Source: Cyclobacteriaceae bacterium (GTDB lineage Bacteria; Bacteroidota; Bacteroidia; Cytophagales; Cyclobacteriaceae). Taken from it: a stretch of 47,671 nt of DNA. Positions within the stretch are counted from its first letter, which is position 1. Every line of letters begins with the position of its first letter. Location: positions 1-47,671 of the forward strand of contig BQJT01000008.1 of the NCBI GenBank assembly GCA_021604845.1, written 5' to 3'. The position numbers and the translations under genes were made by a program. Under the pieces are notes generated by a model. It did no database searches, was not told the origin of the DNA, and saw only the letters and a program-made list of their open reading frames with translations. Of the stretch, positions 17,269-25,920 are shown piece after piece.

Positions 17269-17679
17269 TCATTTTAAGACTTCACTAATTTGAACAACTG
17301 GTTGAATATTGGTGTAGTTAGGGATATCACTTACGATTTTTTCTGCATTAGGTCCAAAGGAATTTTGATAGGCTGAAAGCTTGTCAAAGAATAAATATCC
17401 AATAGCCAAGTACGGAATTGGTTCATCGGGTGTTCTGCCGGCTATTCCTTTATCAATTGTAAACTGCTTTAATGAGTCGCCTAATAAACTTGCAACCATT
17501 GGCATATGATTTTTGGAATAGTAGTCCATGTCAAATGTTTTCCCCTCACCGTTCGGATATAATATGGTTACTTTAATAACCCCCTTTTCAATTTTTGAAG
17601 GATCTGTCGATGTAGTTTGCTGGCAGCTGTTAAGCAGGGGAATGGCACCAAGTATTAATAGAATAATTTTGGTTTTCAT
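17269..17679 (-). CDS. EthD-family lipoprotein
   Basis: About 136 residues. The start at 17679 is preferred because it gives MKTKIILLILGAIPLLNSC, a lipoprotein signal with Cys19. The mature part is an EthD domain: VIKVTILYPNGEGKTFDMDY, YYSKNHMPMVASLLGD and PYLAIGYLFFDKLSAYQNSF match the EthD family, a dimeric alpha-beta barrel often tagged as reductase. Members are usually cytoplasmic, so an export signal on this one is a point of note. It is convergent with the CPBP gene. The exact reaction is unknown; EthD itself supports ether-degrading P450s in actinobacteria. Confidence 0.82.
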   Translation of the reverse strand: MKTKIILLILGAIPLLNSCQQTTSTDPSKIEKGVIKVTILYPNGEGKTFDMDYYSKNHMPMVASLLGDSLKQFTIDKGIAGRTPDEPIPYLAIGYLFFDKLSAYQNSFGPNAEKIVSDIPNYTNIQPVVQISEVLK

Positions 17680-17780
17680 TTTGTTTTGATTTATCAATTG
17701 TTAAAAGTAATATTTTCCCAGCAAATGATTCGTTTCACTACGTTTTTGCCTTCTCAAGATTTTCACAATACGGTTGATTT

Positions 17781-18323
17781 TCAGTCCAGTTCAATTTTGG
17801 CATTGGTATTTTCAATTTCGTGCAGGTGTTCTTCTAATTTAAACTCAGCTATATTATAACTTTTACTTCTTTGTTTGGCATGCTTTTGTCTGCTAACACT
17901 TCTGGTAAATCGTCTTATACTTTCCTCAGAGTTTAAGATCAGCCCAGGTACCGGTACATTTTTTCCTTCATTATCTTTCGCCACCATGGTAAAATATGAC
18001 GAATTGCAATGTTTGATTATACCGGATTTTATATTTTCAGATTCTATTCTGAGACCTACCACCATAGACGTTCGTCCGGTGTAATTGATAGAAGCTTTTA
18101 AGGTCAAAAGGTCGCCTACCTCGATGGGGTTCAAAAAATCCACCTTATTAACTGAAGCGGTAACGCAGTAATGCCCGGAATGCTTAGACGCACAAGCGAA
18201 GGCCACCTGATCCATAAGGCTAAGCACGTAACCACCATGAATATATCCTCTAAAATTGGAATGGGAAGGAAGCATAAGTTGGGTCATGGTTAGCTGGGAT
18301 GCCTCAATATTTTTATATTTCAT
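17781..18323 (-). CDS. Acyl-CoA thioesterase, hotdog fold (YciA/BACH-like)
   Basis: A protein of about 180 residues with one hotdog domain. SNFRGYIHGGYVLSLMDQVA holds the Asn and the helix with Asp that serve as the catalytic site in the family, and TASVNKVDFLNPIEVGDLLT is the usual second block. The start at 18323 (MKYKNIEASQLT) is preferred over one seven codons upstream by comparison with family N-termini; both are possible. Relatives hydrolyse medium- to long-chain acyl-CoA in the cytoplasm. A basic C-terminal tail (RSVSRQKHAKQRSK) follows the domain. It lies between unrelated genes on the same strand, so an operon is not evident. Confidence 0.85.
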   Translation of the reverse strand: MKYKNIEASQLTMTQLMLPSHSNFRGYIHGGYVLSLMDQVAFACASKHSGHYCVTASVNKVDFLNPIEVGDLLTLKASINYTGRTSMVVGLRIESENIKSGIIKHCNSSYFTMVAKDNEGKNVPVPGLILNSEESIRRFTRSVSRQKHAKQRSKSYNIAEFKLEEHLHEIENTNAKIELD

Positions 18324-18396
18324 GCTATATAAATTATGGTTCACTTATTCAAGTTAACTTATTTAGAAGTTAGTCGGTTAACAAATAAAACGGATT

Positions 18397-19503
18397 CTAA
18401 CCGGCTGATCCAGCAGGTTCCTTATGAATTATTACTTCACCGGTTTTTTTGAAATTCCATTTTAACCCAAACAAAGGCCTTAGGAAACTGATCCTCCTGA
18501 TAAGGAATTCATAAATCAGGAAGCACACGGTACCGGTGAACACAATGATGGATATGAATTTCACAAATACCGGTATGTCCAGCGGTAAAATGAGCAAAGC
18601 CCCTGCATACAATACAAGCATATGAATGATATACACCGGATAAGCTGCCTGACTTAAATAGCTTAAAGTAGCGCCTGGCTGGTTCAGGTATTTGTAACCG
18701 AACCCGAAAACCGCAAAGATCCAGCAATTGGATTCGATGGCCGTGAGATAACCCGGTGATTTTAGTTCAAACACCATCAATCGGATGATGTACAAACCTA
18801 TTGCCATACCCATGTAAAGCCACCTCCACTTCAAAACAGTTTGCAAGAAGGTCTTACCGCTGTAGACAAAAAGAAAACCAAAAAAGAAAGCCAGGAGCCC
18901 CAGAAAAAAGCCGTGCCAGGTCAGAGCATATAATTCAAAGATCTGAGGCTTTACCATAATGGTTTCAAGAATAAAGAATGCCGAAAGAGATAATGGCCCT
19001 GCCGGATTGCTCATCAGGTATGATAGCCCTTTGATAAATCTGCTGCTCTCCTCTAAGTTTTTCAGGTAATAAAAGAGTGGCAGCAGTACCAGCACATAAA
19101 CGAAAATATTTCCCAGAAACCATAAATGCGCCGGATGTGCATAATAACCTAAAGGAAGATGGTAGTATTGCTGAAAAACCAGGAAATGCAATGGAACCAC
19201 GGCGATCATTCCAAAGAGGAATGGCAATAGAATTCGCTTGCTACGCTCCAACAGCAATTGCTTCCAGTTTCGATTCCGGATGGCAAAACAAACACCCATA
19301 CCTGAAACATAAAACAGGAGCGGGATACGCCATACATTCAGCATGGTCATCGGGTTCCACAGACTTTCCATCGGTTGGTCACTCCTGATAAATCCGATAA
19401 ACATGGCCCACGGCTGGAAAATGATGGCGATATGATAGATTAAAAGCAGTCCGATCGCAATAACCCGCAACCAGTCTATATCGTGTCTTCTTTCAGTTGT
19501 CAT
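18397..19503 (-). CDS. Membrane acyltransferase, acyltransferase-3 family
   Basis: A 368-residue protein with about ten predicted membrane helices. The N-terminus RRHDIDWLRVIAIGLLLIYH contains the DWLR and H signature of the acyltransferase-3 family, and YVSGMGVCFAIRNRNWKQLL with ERSKRILLPFLFGM is the typical second block with conserved Arg residues. Members transfer acyl groups to sugars or other membrane-side acceptors (OpgC, OafA and others). The form here, starting with a short basic segment, is a stand-alone one without an SGNH domain. It sits just 22 bases after the ankyrin lipoprotein gene and could be cotranscribed. Its acceptor is not known. Confidence 0.85.
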   Translation of the reverse strand: MTTERRHDIDWLRVIAIGLLLIYHIAIIFQPWAMFIGFIRSDQPMESLWNPMTMLNVWRIPLLFYVSGMGVCFAIRNRNWKQLLLERSKRILLPFLFGMIAVVPLHFLVFQQYYHLPLGYYAHPAHLWFLGNIFVYVLVLLPLFYYLKNLEESSRFIKGLSYLMSNPAGPLSLSAFFILETIMVKPQIFELYALTWHGFFLGLLAFFFGFLFVYSGKTFLQTVLKWRWLYMGMAIGLYIIRLMVFELKSPGYLTAIESNCWIFAVFGFGYKYLNQPGATLSYLSQAAYPVYIIHMLVLYAGALLILPLDIPVFVKFISIIVFTGTVCFLIYEFLIRRISFLRPLFGLKWNFKKTGEVIIHKEPAGSAG

Positions 19504-19525
19504 AGGATTTTACTTTAGTGATTAC

Positions 19526-20095
19526 TTACTGCAACATCATTGAGATGACTGGACGGGTCTTTTCGAGCTGTGCCAGGTCCAATTGCAGGCCCATGGGTGC
19601 CAGCTGTTGCTGTATCATTTCATAAACCGGTTTGATCTCGGAAAACGGCCCCATAACGGTTTCCCGGGGAGTGGCTCCGAAATTATTTCTTAGGGTTTTG
19701 TCCGCCTTGGCATCGATCAGCATTTGCACGATCTCCACCCGGCAAAAAAAGGCGGCCGCATGCAGCGACGTTGAGCCGTCATTATTAATGAGCGTCAAAT
19801 CTGCACCCGCATCAATTAACGCTTTGGCAATTTCTGTTTTACCGAATGTTGCTGCGGAGATCAAAGGCGTAGAGCCACTAAAGGGTTCCTTTAGATTAAT
19901 ATCGGTGCCAGCATCTATATGTTGCCTGACCACTTCGAGGTTATTAGACATAACTGCAGCATGAATATCCATTTCAGGTTTGTCTACTGCGGATGTACTG
20001 CTGGAATCTATATTTTGGCTACAGGCCGGCAACAAAATAGACACCAATACCAGGTTTACTAATGTGCTTAGAGAATTGATTCTTATTGTTTTCAT
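19526..20095 (-). CDS. Ankyrin-repeat lipoprotein
   Basis: About 189 residues from the start at 20095, chosen because it opens a lipoprotein signal (MKTIRINSLSTLVNLVLVS then LLPAC, Cys25). The mature protein has three to four ankyrin repeats: MDIHAAVMSNNLEVVRQHID, STPLISAATFGKTEIAKALI, GSTSLHAAAFFCRVEIVQML, and a last one starting GATPRETVM. Such repeats bind other proteins, here in the envelope. A C-terminal helical tail follows. It is divergent from the cyclase fusion, and a shared function is not shown. The downstream acyltransferase-3 gene is on the same strand, 22 bases away. Confidence 0.85.
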   Translation of the reverse strand: MKTIRINSLSTLVNLVLVSILLPACSQNIDSSSTSAVDKPEMDIHAAVMSNNLEVVRQHIDAGTDINLKEPFSGSTPLISAATFGKTEIAKALIDAGADLTLINNDGSTSLHAAAFFCRVEIVQMLIDAKADKTLRNNFGATPRETVMGPFSEIKPVYEMIQQQLAPMGLQLDLAQLEKTRPVISMMLQ

Positions 20096-20300
20096 GATGG
20101 TAATTTTTATTGTGAATTTTTGATTTCTACAAAGATCATGAAGGAACCAAAGCAAGGCCTATGAGCTATGCAGCCAAATCCATCAAATTTGCGGAAGACA
20201 TAAAAACTATGGCGCAGGGATATAAACTATGAAGCGAGCCGAGCTTTTTTTCACCTAAATCCGGGAAGTTCCAATGGTGATGGTTTGTTATAAATTTTGC

Positions 20301-20308
20301 TAATTTTG
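20301..20308 (+). promoter_or_regulatory. Candidate Bacteroidota -7 box of the cyclase gene
   Basis: TAATTTTG matches the TAnnTTTG -7 consensus and lies 14 bases before the ATG of the HTH-cyclase gene. A clear -33 box at the right distance is not seen, so the call rests on the -7 element alone. Confidence 0.4.
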
Positions 20309-20321
20309 AATACCAAATCCT

Positions 20322-22934
20322 ATGTCAGACACTTCTTTCAACGGTGAGAACTTTGTGGATCAGGCCGAATCCATCATTCTGGAGAACGTCTCAAATGAAC
20401 ATTTCGGCGTTTCTGAACTGGCAGAGGCAATGAATACCAGCCGTTCCAACCTGCTCAGGAAAATCAAGAAAGACACAAAGCTTTCAGCCAGTCAATTCAT
20501 CCGTCAGGTGCGGTTGGAAAAAGGTATGGAGATCCTGGGGCAGACTTCGTTGACTGTTTCGGAAGTTTCATTCAAGGTCGGCTTTAGTAGTACTTCCTAT
20601 TTTATCAAATGTTTCAGAGAATATTATGGTTACCCGCCCGGTGAGGTAGGCAGGAGGGGAGACACTGATAAAAGTGGGGGACCCTCCACTGCCAGGCAGC
20701 GACAATTGGCTGCCATAATGTTCACCGATATTGAGGGGTATACCGCTCTGATGCAAAGGGATGAAGGTAAAGCTATTGCATTCAGAGACCGGCACCGGGA
20801 AGTTTTCGATTCCACTACCAGGAAATTTAATGGACGTATCCTTCAGTATTATGGTGATGGTACTTTAAGTACATTTCCAAGTGCCATTGATGCAGTGCAA
20901 TGTGGCATTGAAATGCAGCTTGCTTTCAGAAAAGAGGAACCCAGGATCCCAATCCGGATTGGGATCCATTCGGGAGATATTATTGTGACCGATCAGGATA
21001 TTATCGGGGATGGTGTAAATGTAGCTTCCCGTATTGAAGCACTAGCTGAAACAGGCAGCGTTTATATCTCCGACAAGGTGTACGATGAAATAAAAAATCA
21101 ACCTGAGCTGCTAACAGCCTCCAGGGGTGTTCATACGCTGAAGAATGTTACCAAACCGATGGAAGTCTATGCGGTTACTAACCATGAGCTTGGGGGCATT
21201 GACACCACTGAAACCGGCAAAGTGGTAGATTCAGGAAATAGTACATTCATAAAATGGCCGCTAATCGCGGTTGCCGCTATTCTGCTGCTGGTTATTACTT
21301 ATTTCTCTGGGTTCTTTAGTCGGGGTTCAAGTTCTGATCCCCAAATTGAGCTGGTTGACAAGTCGATTGCAGTATTACCATTCAAAAATGAGAGCAATGA
21401 TTCTTCCAATCTGTATTTTGTAAATGGTCTTATGGAGTCCACGTTAAGTAATCTTCAGAAAATTAAAGATTTGCGGGTGATTAGCCGGTCCTCGGTGGAA
21501 AGATACAGAAACACGAACCAGACTATTCCGGAGATGGCGGAAGAACTCAAGGTGAACTACTTCGTTGCTGGCAGTGGACAGAAAATAGGAGATCAAGTTT
21601 TGCTTAATATTCAATTGATAGAGACCGCCAGTCAAAGACAGATCTGGGCAGAGCAATATAATCGTGAGGTGGTGGATATTTTTGAGCTGCAAAATGAAGT
21701 GGCCCGGAAAATTGTAGGCTCCATTGAAGCCATAGTGACCCCTGCCGAACTAGAGCTAATCGAGAAAAAACCAACCGAGAATCTACTGGCCTACGACTAC
21801 TATTTACAGGCACTCGACCCATTTTTCACCAGAACCACTGAAGGACTTACACAAGCCATTGGATTATTTGAAAAAGCAATCGAACAGGATCCGGAGTTTG
21901 CACTGGCTTATGCCAACATTGCTGTTTCATATTACCTCCTCGAAATGTTTCAAACTGAAAAGCAGTACACCGATGAGATAAATAGTTATGCAGATAAGGC
22001 CTTGCTTTATGATCCAAAATCCGCGGAGAGTCTGATCGCTAAGGCATTTTACTATATACAAACAAAAGAGTACGAACTGGCTTTGCCGCATCTTGAAAAG
22101 GCCCTGGAATATAATCCTAATTCAGCTTTTGCAGTACAGATGCTGGCGGATTTCTATTCTCGTTTGGTTCCCAATACCGATAAATACCTGGAATATGCCT
22201 TGAAAGGAGTTCAGCTTAACGTGGCCTCCAACGATTCTGTTACCCAGAGTTATACCTATTTGCAGCTGAGTTTCGCCCTGGTGTCAGCTGGATTTGCAGA
22301 TGAGGGGTTAAAATATATCAACCTGTCCCTGGATTATAGTGCGGAAAATTATTATGCGCCACATTTAAAAGCAATTATCCTATTCGCCATAGATGGGGAT
22401 ATTAAGAGGACCAGGAATTTACTGATAAAGGAGTGGAATAAGGATACCACCCGCCTTGACATTTTGCAGGATGTTGCTAAATTTTATTATGTGCAGGAGA
22501 ACTACGACAGTGCTTATTTCTATTATAGAAAATTTGTCAAAGCCAGGAGAGACAATGGACAGGATATTTATAGGCAGGAGGATAACGCCAAAATTGCGGT
22601 GGTCTATGGAAAGATGGGTTTAGACACCGAAGCAGAGAAATTATTTAGTGATTTTTCAAAATATTGCCAGGAGGATCAGTCTACTTACAAAAGTGCTAAC
22701 CTGCTTTTAAAATACGCTTACGAGGGAAATGTTGAACAGGCTATCGAGCAACTTAAGATATTTTCAGAAATAGAGAATTATCAGTATTGGTATTTGTTAA
22801 TTGAAGATGACCCTCTGCTAAAGCCGTTAAAAAGTCACCCTGAGTTTGACGGGCTGATGCAAAAGATCAAGGACCGGTTCTGGGAAAATCAGGCGCGGAT
22901 AAGAGTGTTGTTGGAAGAAGAAGGGCTGATTTAA
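20322..22934 (+). CDS. AraC-HTH / class III nucleotide cyclase / TPR membrane fusion protein
   Basis: An 870-residue multidomain protein. Residues 1-108 form an AraC-type double helix-turn-helix (FGVSELAEAMNTSRSNLLRK, LTVSEVSFKVGFSSTSYFIK, YYGYPPGE). Residues 128-286 form a class III adenylate/guanylate cyclase domain with both metal Asps (FTD136, GD179) and the transition-state Asn233/Arg237 in NVASRIE. The purine-selecting Lys is replaced by Gln175, while Asp226 is kept. One membrane helix (about 312-332) follows, then a FlgO/TolB-like domain (KSIAVLPFKNESND, about 347-480) and TPR repeats to the end. HTH and cyclase are thus cytoplasmic and the TPR part periplasmic. Sensing by the TPR part with a cyclic-nucleotide or DNA output is inferred. 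Confidence 0.9.
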   Translation: MSDTSFNGENFVDQAESIILENVSNEHFGVSELAEAMNTSRSNLLRKIKKDTKLSASQFIRQVRLEKGMEILGQTSLTVSEVSFKVGFSSTSYFIKCFREYYGYPPGEVGRRGDTDKSGGPSTARQRQLAAIMFTDIEGYTALMQRDEGKAIAFRDRHREVFDSTTRKFNGRILQYYGDGTLSTFPSAIDAVQCGIEMQLAFRKEEPRIPIRIGIHSGDIIVTDQDIIGDGVNVASRIEALAETGSVYISDKVYDEIKNQPELLTASRGVHTLKNVTKPMEVYAVTNHELGGIDTTETGKVVDSGNSTFIKWPLIAVAAILLLVITYFSGFFSRGSSSDPQIELVDKSIAVLPFKNESNDSSNLYFVNGLMESTLSNLQKIKDLRVISRSSVERYRNTNQTIPEMAEELKVNYFVAGSGQKIGDQVLLNIQLIETASQRQIWAEQYNREVVDIFELQNEVARKIVGSIEAIVTPAELELIEKKPTENLLAYDYYLQALDPFFTRTTEGLTQAIGLFEKAIEQDPEFALAYANIAVSYYLLEMFQTEKQYTDEINSYADKALLYDPKSAESLIAKAFYYIQTKEYELALPHLEKALEYNPNSAFAVQMLADFYSRLVPNTDKYLEYALKGVQLNVASNDSVTQSYTYLQLSFALVSAGFADEGLKYINLSLDYSAENYYAPHLKAIILFAIDGDIKRTRNLLIKEWNKDTTRLDILQDVAKFYYVQENYDSAYFYYRKFVKARRDNGQDIYRQEDNAKIAVVYGKMGLDTEAEKLFSDFSKYCQEDQSTYKSANLLLKYAYEGNVEQAIEQLKIFSEIENYQYWYLLIEDDPLLKPLKSHPEFDGLMQKIKDRFWENQARIRVLLEEEGLI

Positions 22935-23004
22935 ATAAGATTATGTGGATTAATGCCCCCCACAAAATAATCCTTAACCATGGTATTTTCATAATTGCAA
23001 AAGT

Positions 23005-23367
23005 TTAACAGATAGGTGCATCTGAGTCTACTGTTTGCTTCAATAGGTCAGTTATTAACTCGTAGTCAATTTTGTCAGGATTAGAGTATCGAATGCACCC
23101 TTTTCCATGATTTAGCCCTTTCAGGCGTGCCTTATTGTTCAACATAACTTCGTGCTTTAAAATGTAAACACTAATATGTTGCTGCTGGCTGGCGAAAGCC
23201 ACTTCCACTTGATCATTCCGGATGTATGAAGGCATTTTATAAACCATACTTTCTTCATGGTCAGGCAAATACTTCAGGCAGAGGTTTCTTAGCTTCTTTA
23301 ATGCCGAAACTCTCTTTTCAGGTATTTGTCTAAGATAGTCTTCTACTGTTTTTGCTTCACTTTTCAT
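23005..23367 (-). CDS. DUF1801 (YdhG-like) protein
   Basis: About 120 residues. The start at 23367 (MKSEAKTVEDYLRQIPEKRV) fits the family N-terminus; the frame upstream of it has low-complexity Lys codons and no family similarity. ALKKLRNLCLKYLPDHEESM, YKMPSYIRNDQVEVAFASQQ, QHISVYILKHEVM and LKGLNHGKGCIRYSNPDKID are the DUF1801 blocks (YdhG/YjbR-like, CyaY-like fold). Some relatives bind iron, but the function is not settled. There is no signal peptide. It stands alone, with no close partner on its strand. Confidence 0.85.
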   Translation of the reverse strand: MKSEAKTVEDYLRQIPEKRVSALKKLRNLCLKYLPDHEESMVYKMPSYIRNDQVEVAFASQQQHISVYILKHEVMLNNKARLKGLNHGKGCIRYSNPDKIDYELITDLLKQTVDSDAPIC

Positions 23368-23546
23368 TTGCCTTATTTTAATTGGTTTGCAGAGTTTATG
23401 CAAACCGATAGGTGTTTTTTTTTTTTTCACCTGGGTTATGAAGTTACCCGGTGCGTTAAGCGGTATGATCTGGACTCCGATTCTACAAGAATCCAAATCA
23501 TTAAGAAGCACTGTACATTATTGAAAGACGACCTATGGTCTGTTAT

Positions 23547-24404
23547 TTATTTATCGTAATAGGTAAAATCCTTCACTATACGATTATTTTCAATAGTAAA
23601 TATAGTTACCAGGGGCAGGCTCCAGTTTGAGCCATCTTTAGTAGTTCCGGAAGACATAAATTCCACGATAACGTGCTTTTCACCGGAAGGATATATTGTT
23701 AATATTTTATCCTGAATGTCAGCAGATGTGTCATTCATCTCCCGATACTTCTTAATAATTTCTTGGGTGGATTGGATAACCGTTTCAATTCCATAAGCTG
23801 GATCTTTGAATTCCGCAGGATTGGCATATAAGCCAGCCATTTGCTCCCAATTATGCTCATTGAAAAAGCGAAATATATCTTGAACCAATTCAATGTTCCT
23901 GGAAACTGCATCCGGTATCCGTTTCATCGGAAAAGTCTGATAATTAACCTGTCCATCCTCAGAAGGTCCTGAAATTTCAGCTACCAACTGATCCAGACCG
24001 ATTCTGGTATATGAAATCACTTTAGGGAAATCATGTTGTGGATTTTCCACTATAAATTTAGACCGGGAAATAAATGAGGCCTCGAAAACTACTGCATCAC
24101 CATTATTCTGGTCAGACACCATGGGGACATAATATAATTTTCCGTTTTCCTCAGTAATCCGCACCGTTTCAGATACCACAGTGTCTGCTCCTTTTACGGC
24201 ATAGCTTTTTCCAGACAATTCTGTAAGAGTCTTTAACTCCCAGGTCTCATAGGTAGAGCCATTTGAGGTTCTCATTTCCCAGGTTCCAAGCAGCCACTTG
24301 ACGTTTTCGATCACAGGAACAGAATTTGTCGTATCAAACGCAAGGCAATGCCATGAAATTGTCATCATCAGCATTGAAACTATTAATGTCATCAAGATTT
24401 TCAT
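23547..24404 (-). CDS. Exported DUF6265-like plus SnoaL-like two-domain protein
   Basis: The 285-residue protein has a signal peptide (MKILMTLIVSMLMMTISWHC). Residues about 32-165 form a lipocalin-like domain of the DUF6265 type (VKWLLGTWEMRTSNGSTYET, NPQHDFPKVISYTRIGLDQL). Residues about 170-285 form a SnoaL/NTF2-like domain (VQDIFRFFNEHNWEQMAGLY, PAEFKDPAYGIETVIQSTQE, LVTIFTIENNRIVKDFTYYD). Each domain is common alone; the two together are less so. Both folds bind small hydrophobic ligands in a cavity, so an envelope ligand-binding role is possible. No catalytic residues can be assigned. It is divergent from no close gene and has about 180 bases of non-coding DNA before it. Confidence 0.72.
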   Translation of the reverse strand: MKILMTLIVSMLMMTISWHCLAFDTTNSVPVIENVKWLLGTWEMRTSNGSTYETWELKTLTELSGKSYAVKGADTVVSETVRITEENGKLYYVPMVSDQNNGDAVVFEASFISRSKFIVENPQHDFPKVISYTRIGLDQLVAEISGPSEDGQVNYQTFPMKRIPDAVSRNIELVQDIFRFFNEHNWEQMAGLYANPAEFKDPAYGIETVIQSTQEIIKKYREMNDTSADIQDKILTIYPSGEKHVIVEFMSSGTTKDGSNWSLPLVTIFTIENNRIVKDFTYYDK

Positions 24405-24588
24405 GGTTTATTTTTTGAGTGAATTGCCAGGTTGTTGTCTTTCGAATCACATTTCGAATGAGATTTTAGAACAATAATGTCCCCTATAGTTGGATCCAAT
24501 TTTATCCGACACCATCCGCAGATCATCTCCTCCCGTACTTACAATATTGAGGATTACCTTACTTTAGAAATTGTAAAATTCCGACAGA

Positions 24589-25404
24589 CTATTCCGAGCC
24601 GTAAAACCGTTTTGACATGGCGAAGTTATCCTTGTAAAACTCTTTGGGGGTGAAACCTGTGAGTTCCTTAAAGTCTTTTATAAAATGTGCCTGATCGTAA
24701 TAGTTACCCTCATAGGCCAAAGCCGTAAGACTGGTGAATTGATTATTCAGCAGCATTTTGAGAGAGGCTTGCAGTCTTACTGTTTTGGAAAGTTGTTTAG
24801 GACTCAGACCTATCGCCAAAGAAAATTTTCGCTCCAACTGCCTAAGATTAATGTTGAGTTGCCTGGATAGTTGATCAATCGGGAGTTGTCCATTCGCGGT
24901 TAAAATCGTTTCTACGGTGGATTTGATAATGCGATCTTTGGTTTCATCGTCCGTTAAGCGTTTTGTCAAGAAAACTTCCACCAGGTCAACCCGCTGCTTG
25001 GTAGTTTTTGCATTCAATATCTTTTCGGATATTTCCTTTCCATCAGGACCAAAAAGTGTTTCTAAAGGAACCGCATTATTTTCCATTTCTTTGATCGGAA
25101 TAGTCGCATATGGCATAAAACCTCCGGGATGAAATCGGACGGAAAACACACCTGTCTCACCCGTTGGTTGAATCTCCAGGGGCCTGGTGAGTTGCCCGAT
25201 AACAAAACACCGGGGTTGGATCACACGCTCTCCTGTTCCCGAGTATTGATAAAAAAGGTCTCCATAGTGGAATATCATTTCTATACAGCCATCGGGAACT
25301 ATGGTCTGTTTTTCCGGATTTTCTTCTTTGGGACTTACCAACGTCCAATAGCATTTAACAAGGGGACTAAGTTCCTGCCTCGGTTCAAATGTTTTGTAGT
25401 CCAT
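24589..25404 (-). CDS. AraC-family regulator with DUF6597 N-terminal domain
   Basis: A 271-residue regulator. The N-terminal half (KTFEPRQELSPLVKCYWTLV, KQTIVPDGCIEMIFHYGDLF, RPLEIQPTGETGVFSVRFHP) is the DUF6597 sensor domain that often precedes HTH_18 in AraC-family proteins. The C-terminal half has NGQLPIDQLSRQLNINLRQL then ERKFSLAIGLSPKQL as the first helix-turn-helix block and TALAYEGNYYDQAHFIKDFK with TGFTPKEFYK as the second. It is cytoplasmic. Neighbours are small solitary genes, and no operon partner is apparent, so its targets are unknown. No inducer can be deduced. Confidence 0.9.
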   Translation of the reverse strand: MDYKTFEPRQELSPLVKCYWTLVSPKEENPEKQTIVPDGCIEMIFHYGDLFYQYSGTGERVIQPRCFVIGQLTRPLEIQPTGETGVFSVRFHPGGFMPYATIPIKEMENNAVPLETLFGPDGKEISEKILNAKTTKQRVDLVEVFLTKRLTDDETKDRIIKSTVETILTANGQLPIDQLSRQLNINLRQLERKFSLAIGLSPKQLSKTVRLQASLKMLLNNQFTSLTALAYEGNYYDQAHFIKDFKELTGFTPKEFYKDNFAMSKRFYGSE

Positions 25405-25475
25405 TTAAAGGGATTGATGGTTGCTTTCCAGGAGTATCGTGCTATGTTCTAGCCTGGTACTTTACTCTTTTCACT

Positions 25476-25817
25476 TTAATCTGGTCGAAATACCGCAGAA
25501 TCAAAAATCAACAGAATACTGCTTATTTTTCCATTGCTGGTTTCAAAAATCTGTGCCATGGAAGTTGAAACTCCTGGTTTTGAAAACTGGTAGCATAAAC
25601 AGGTTGAAGAATTGTCAGCATATCTTTTTTTTATTTCATATTCAAAACCATCTGGTGGATCATTTCGAAGCGAGTTAACATAGTCCTCTGCTGAGTTAAA
25701 TTTGAAGAAAGGTCCACTGAATTTTAAATCATCAGATAGTATTTTTCTCAACGTTTCCAAATCGCCTGTATTGAAAACACAGTCCATATATTTTTCTGCT
25801 AATTCCAAAGGTGTCAT
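25476..25817 (-). CDS. SnoaL-like (NTF2 superfamily) protein
   Basis: A 113-residue single-domain protein: MTPLELAEKYMDCVFNTGDL, LRKILSDDLKFSGPFFKFNS, AEDYVNSLRNDPPDGFEYEI and FETSNGKISSILLIFDSAVF have the order of elements of the SnoaL/NTF2-like fold (three N-terminal helices and a curved sheet ending with strand-plus-Phe). Members act as polyketide cyclases, isomerases or ligand-binding modules; here no catalytic dyad can be named. There is no signal peptide. It lies between the AraC regulator and a methyltransferase on the same strand with about 70 and 100 base gaps, so cotranscription is uncertain. Confidence 0.75.
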   Translation of the reverse strand: MTPLELAEKYMDCVFNTGDLETLRKILSDDLKFSGPFFKFNSAEDYVNSLRNDPPDGFEYEIKKRYADNSSTCLCYQFSKPGVSTSMAQIFETSNGKISSILLIFDSAVFRPD

Positions 25818-25920
25818 TTTGTTTCAGCCAGTTTTCATTTTCACAATGTATAAAGGATATTTTGTATGAACAGCAGAATATGGTGGTTGTAAATACAAAA
25901 GGACGATTGAGTTTAGCTGT

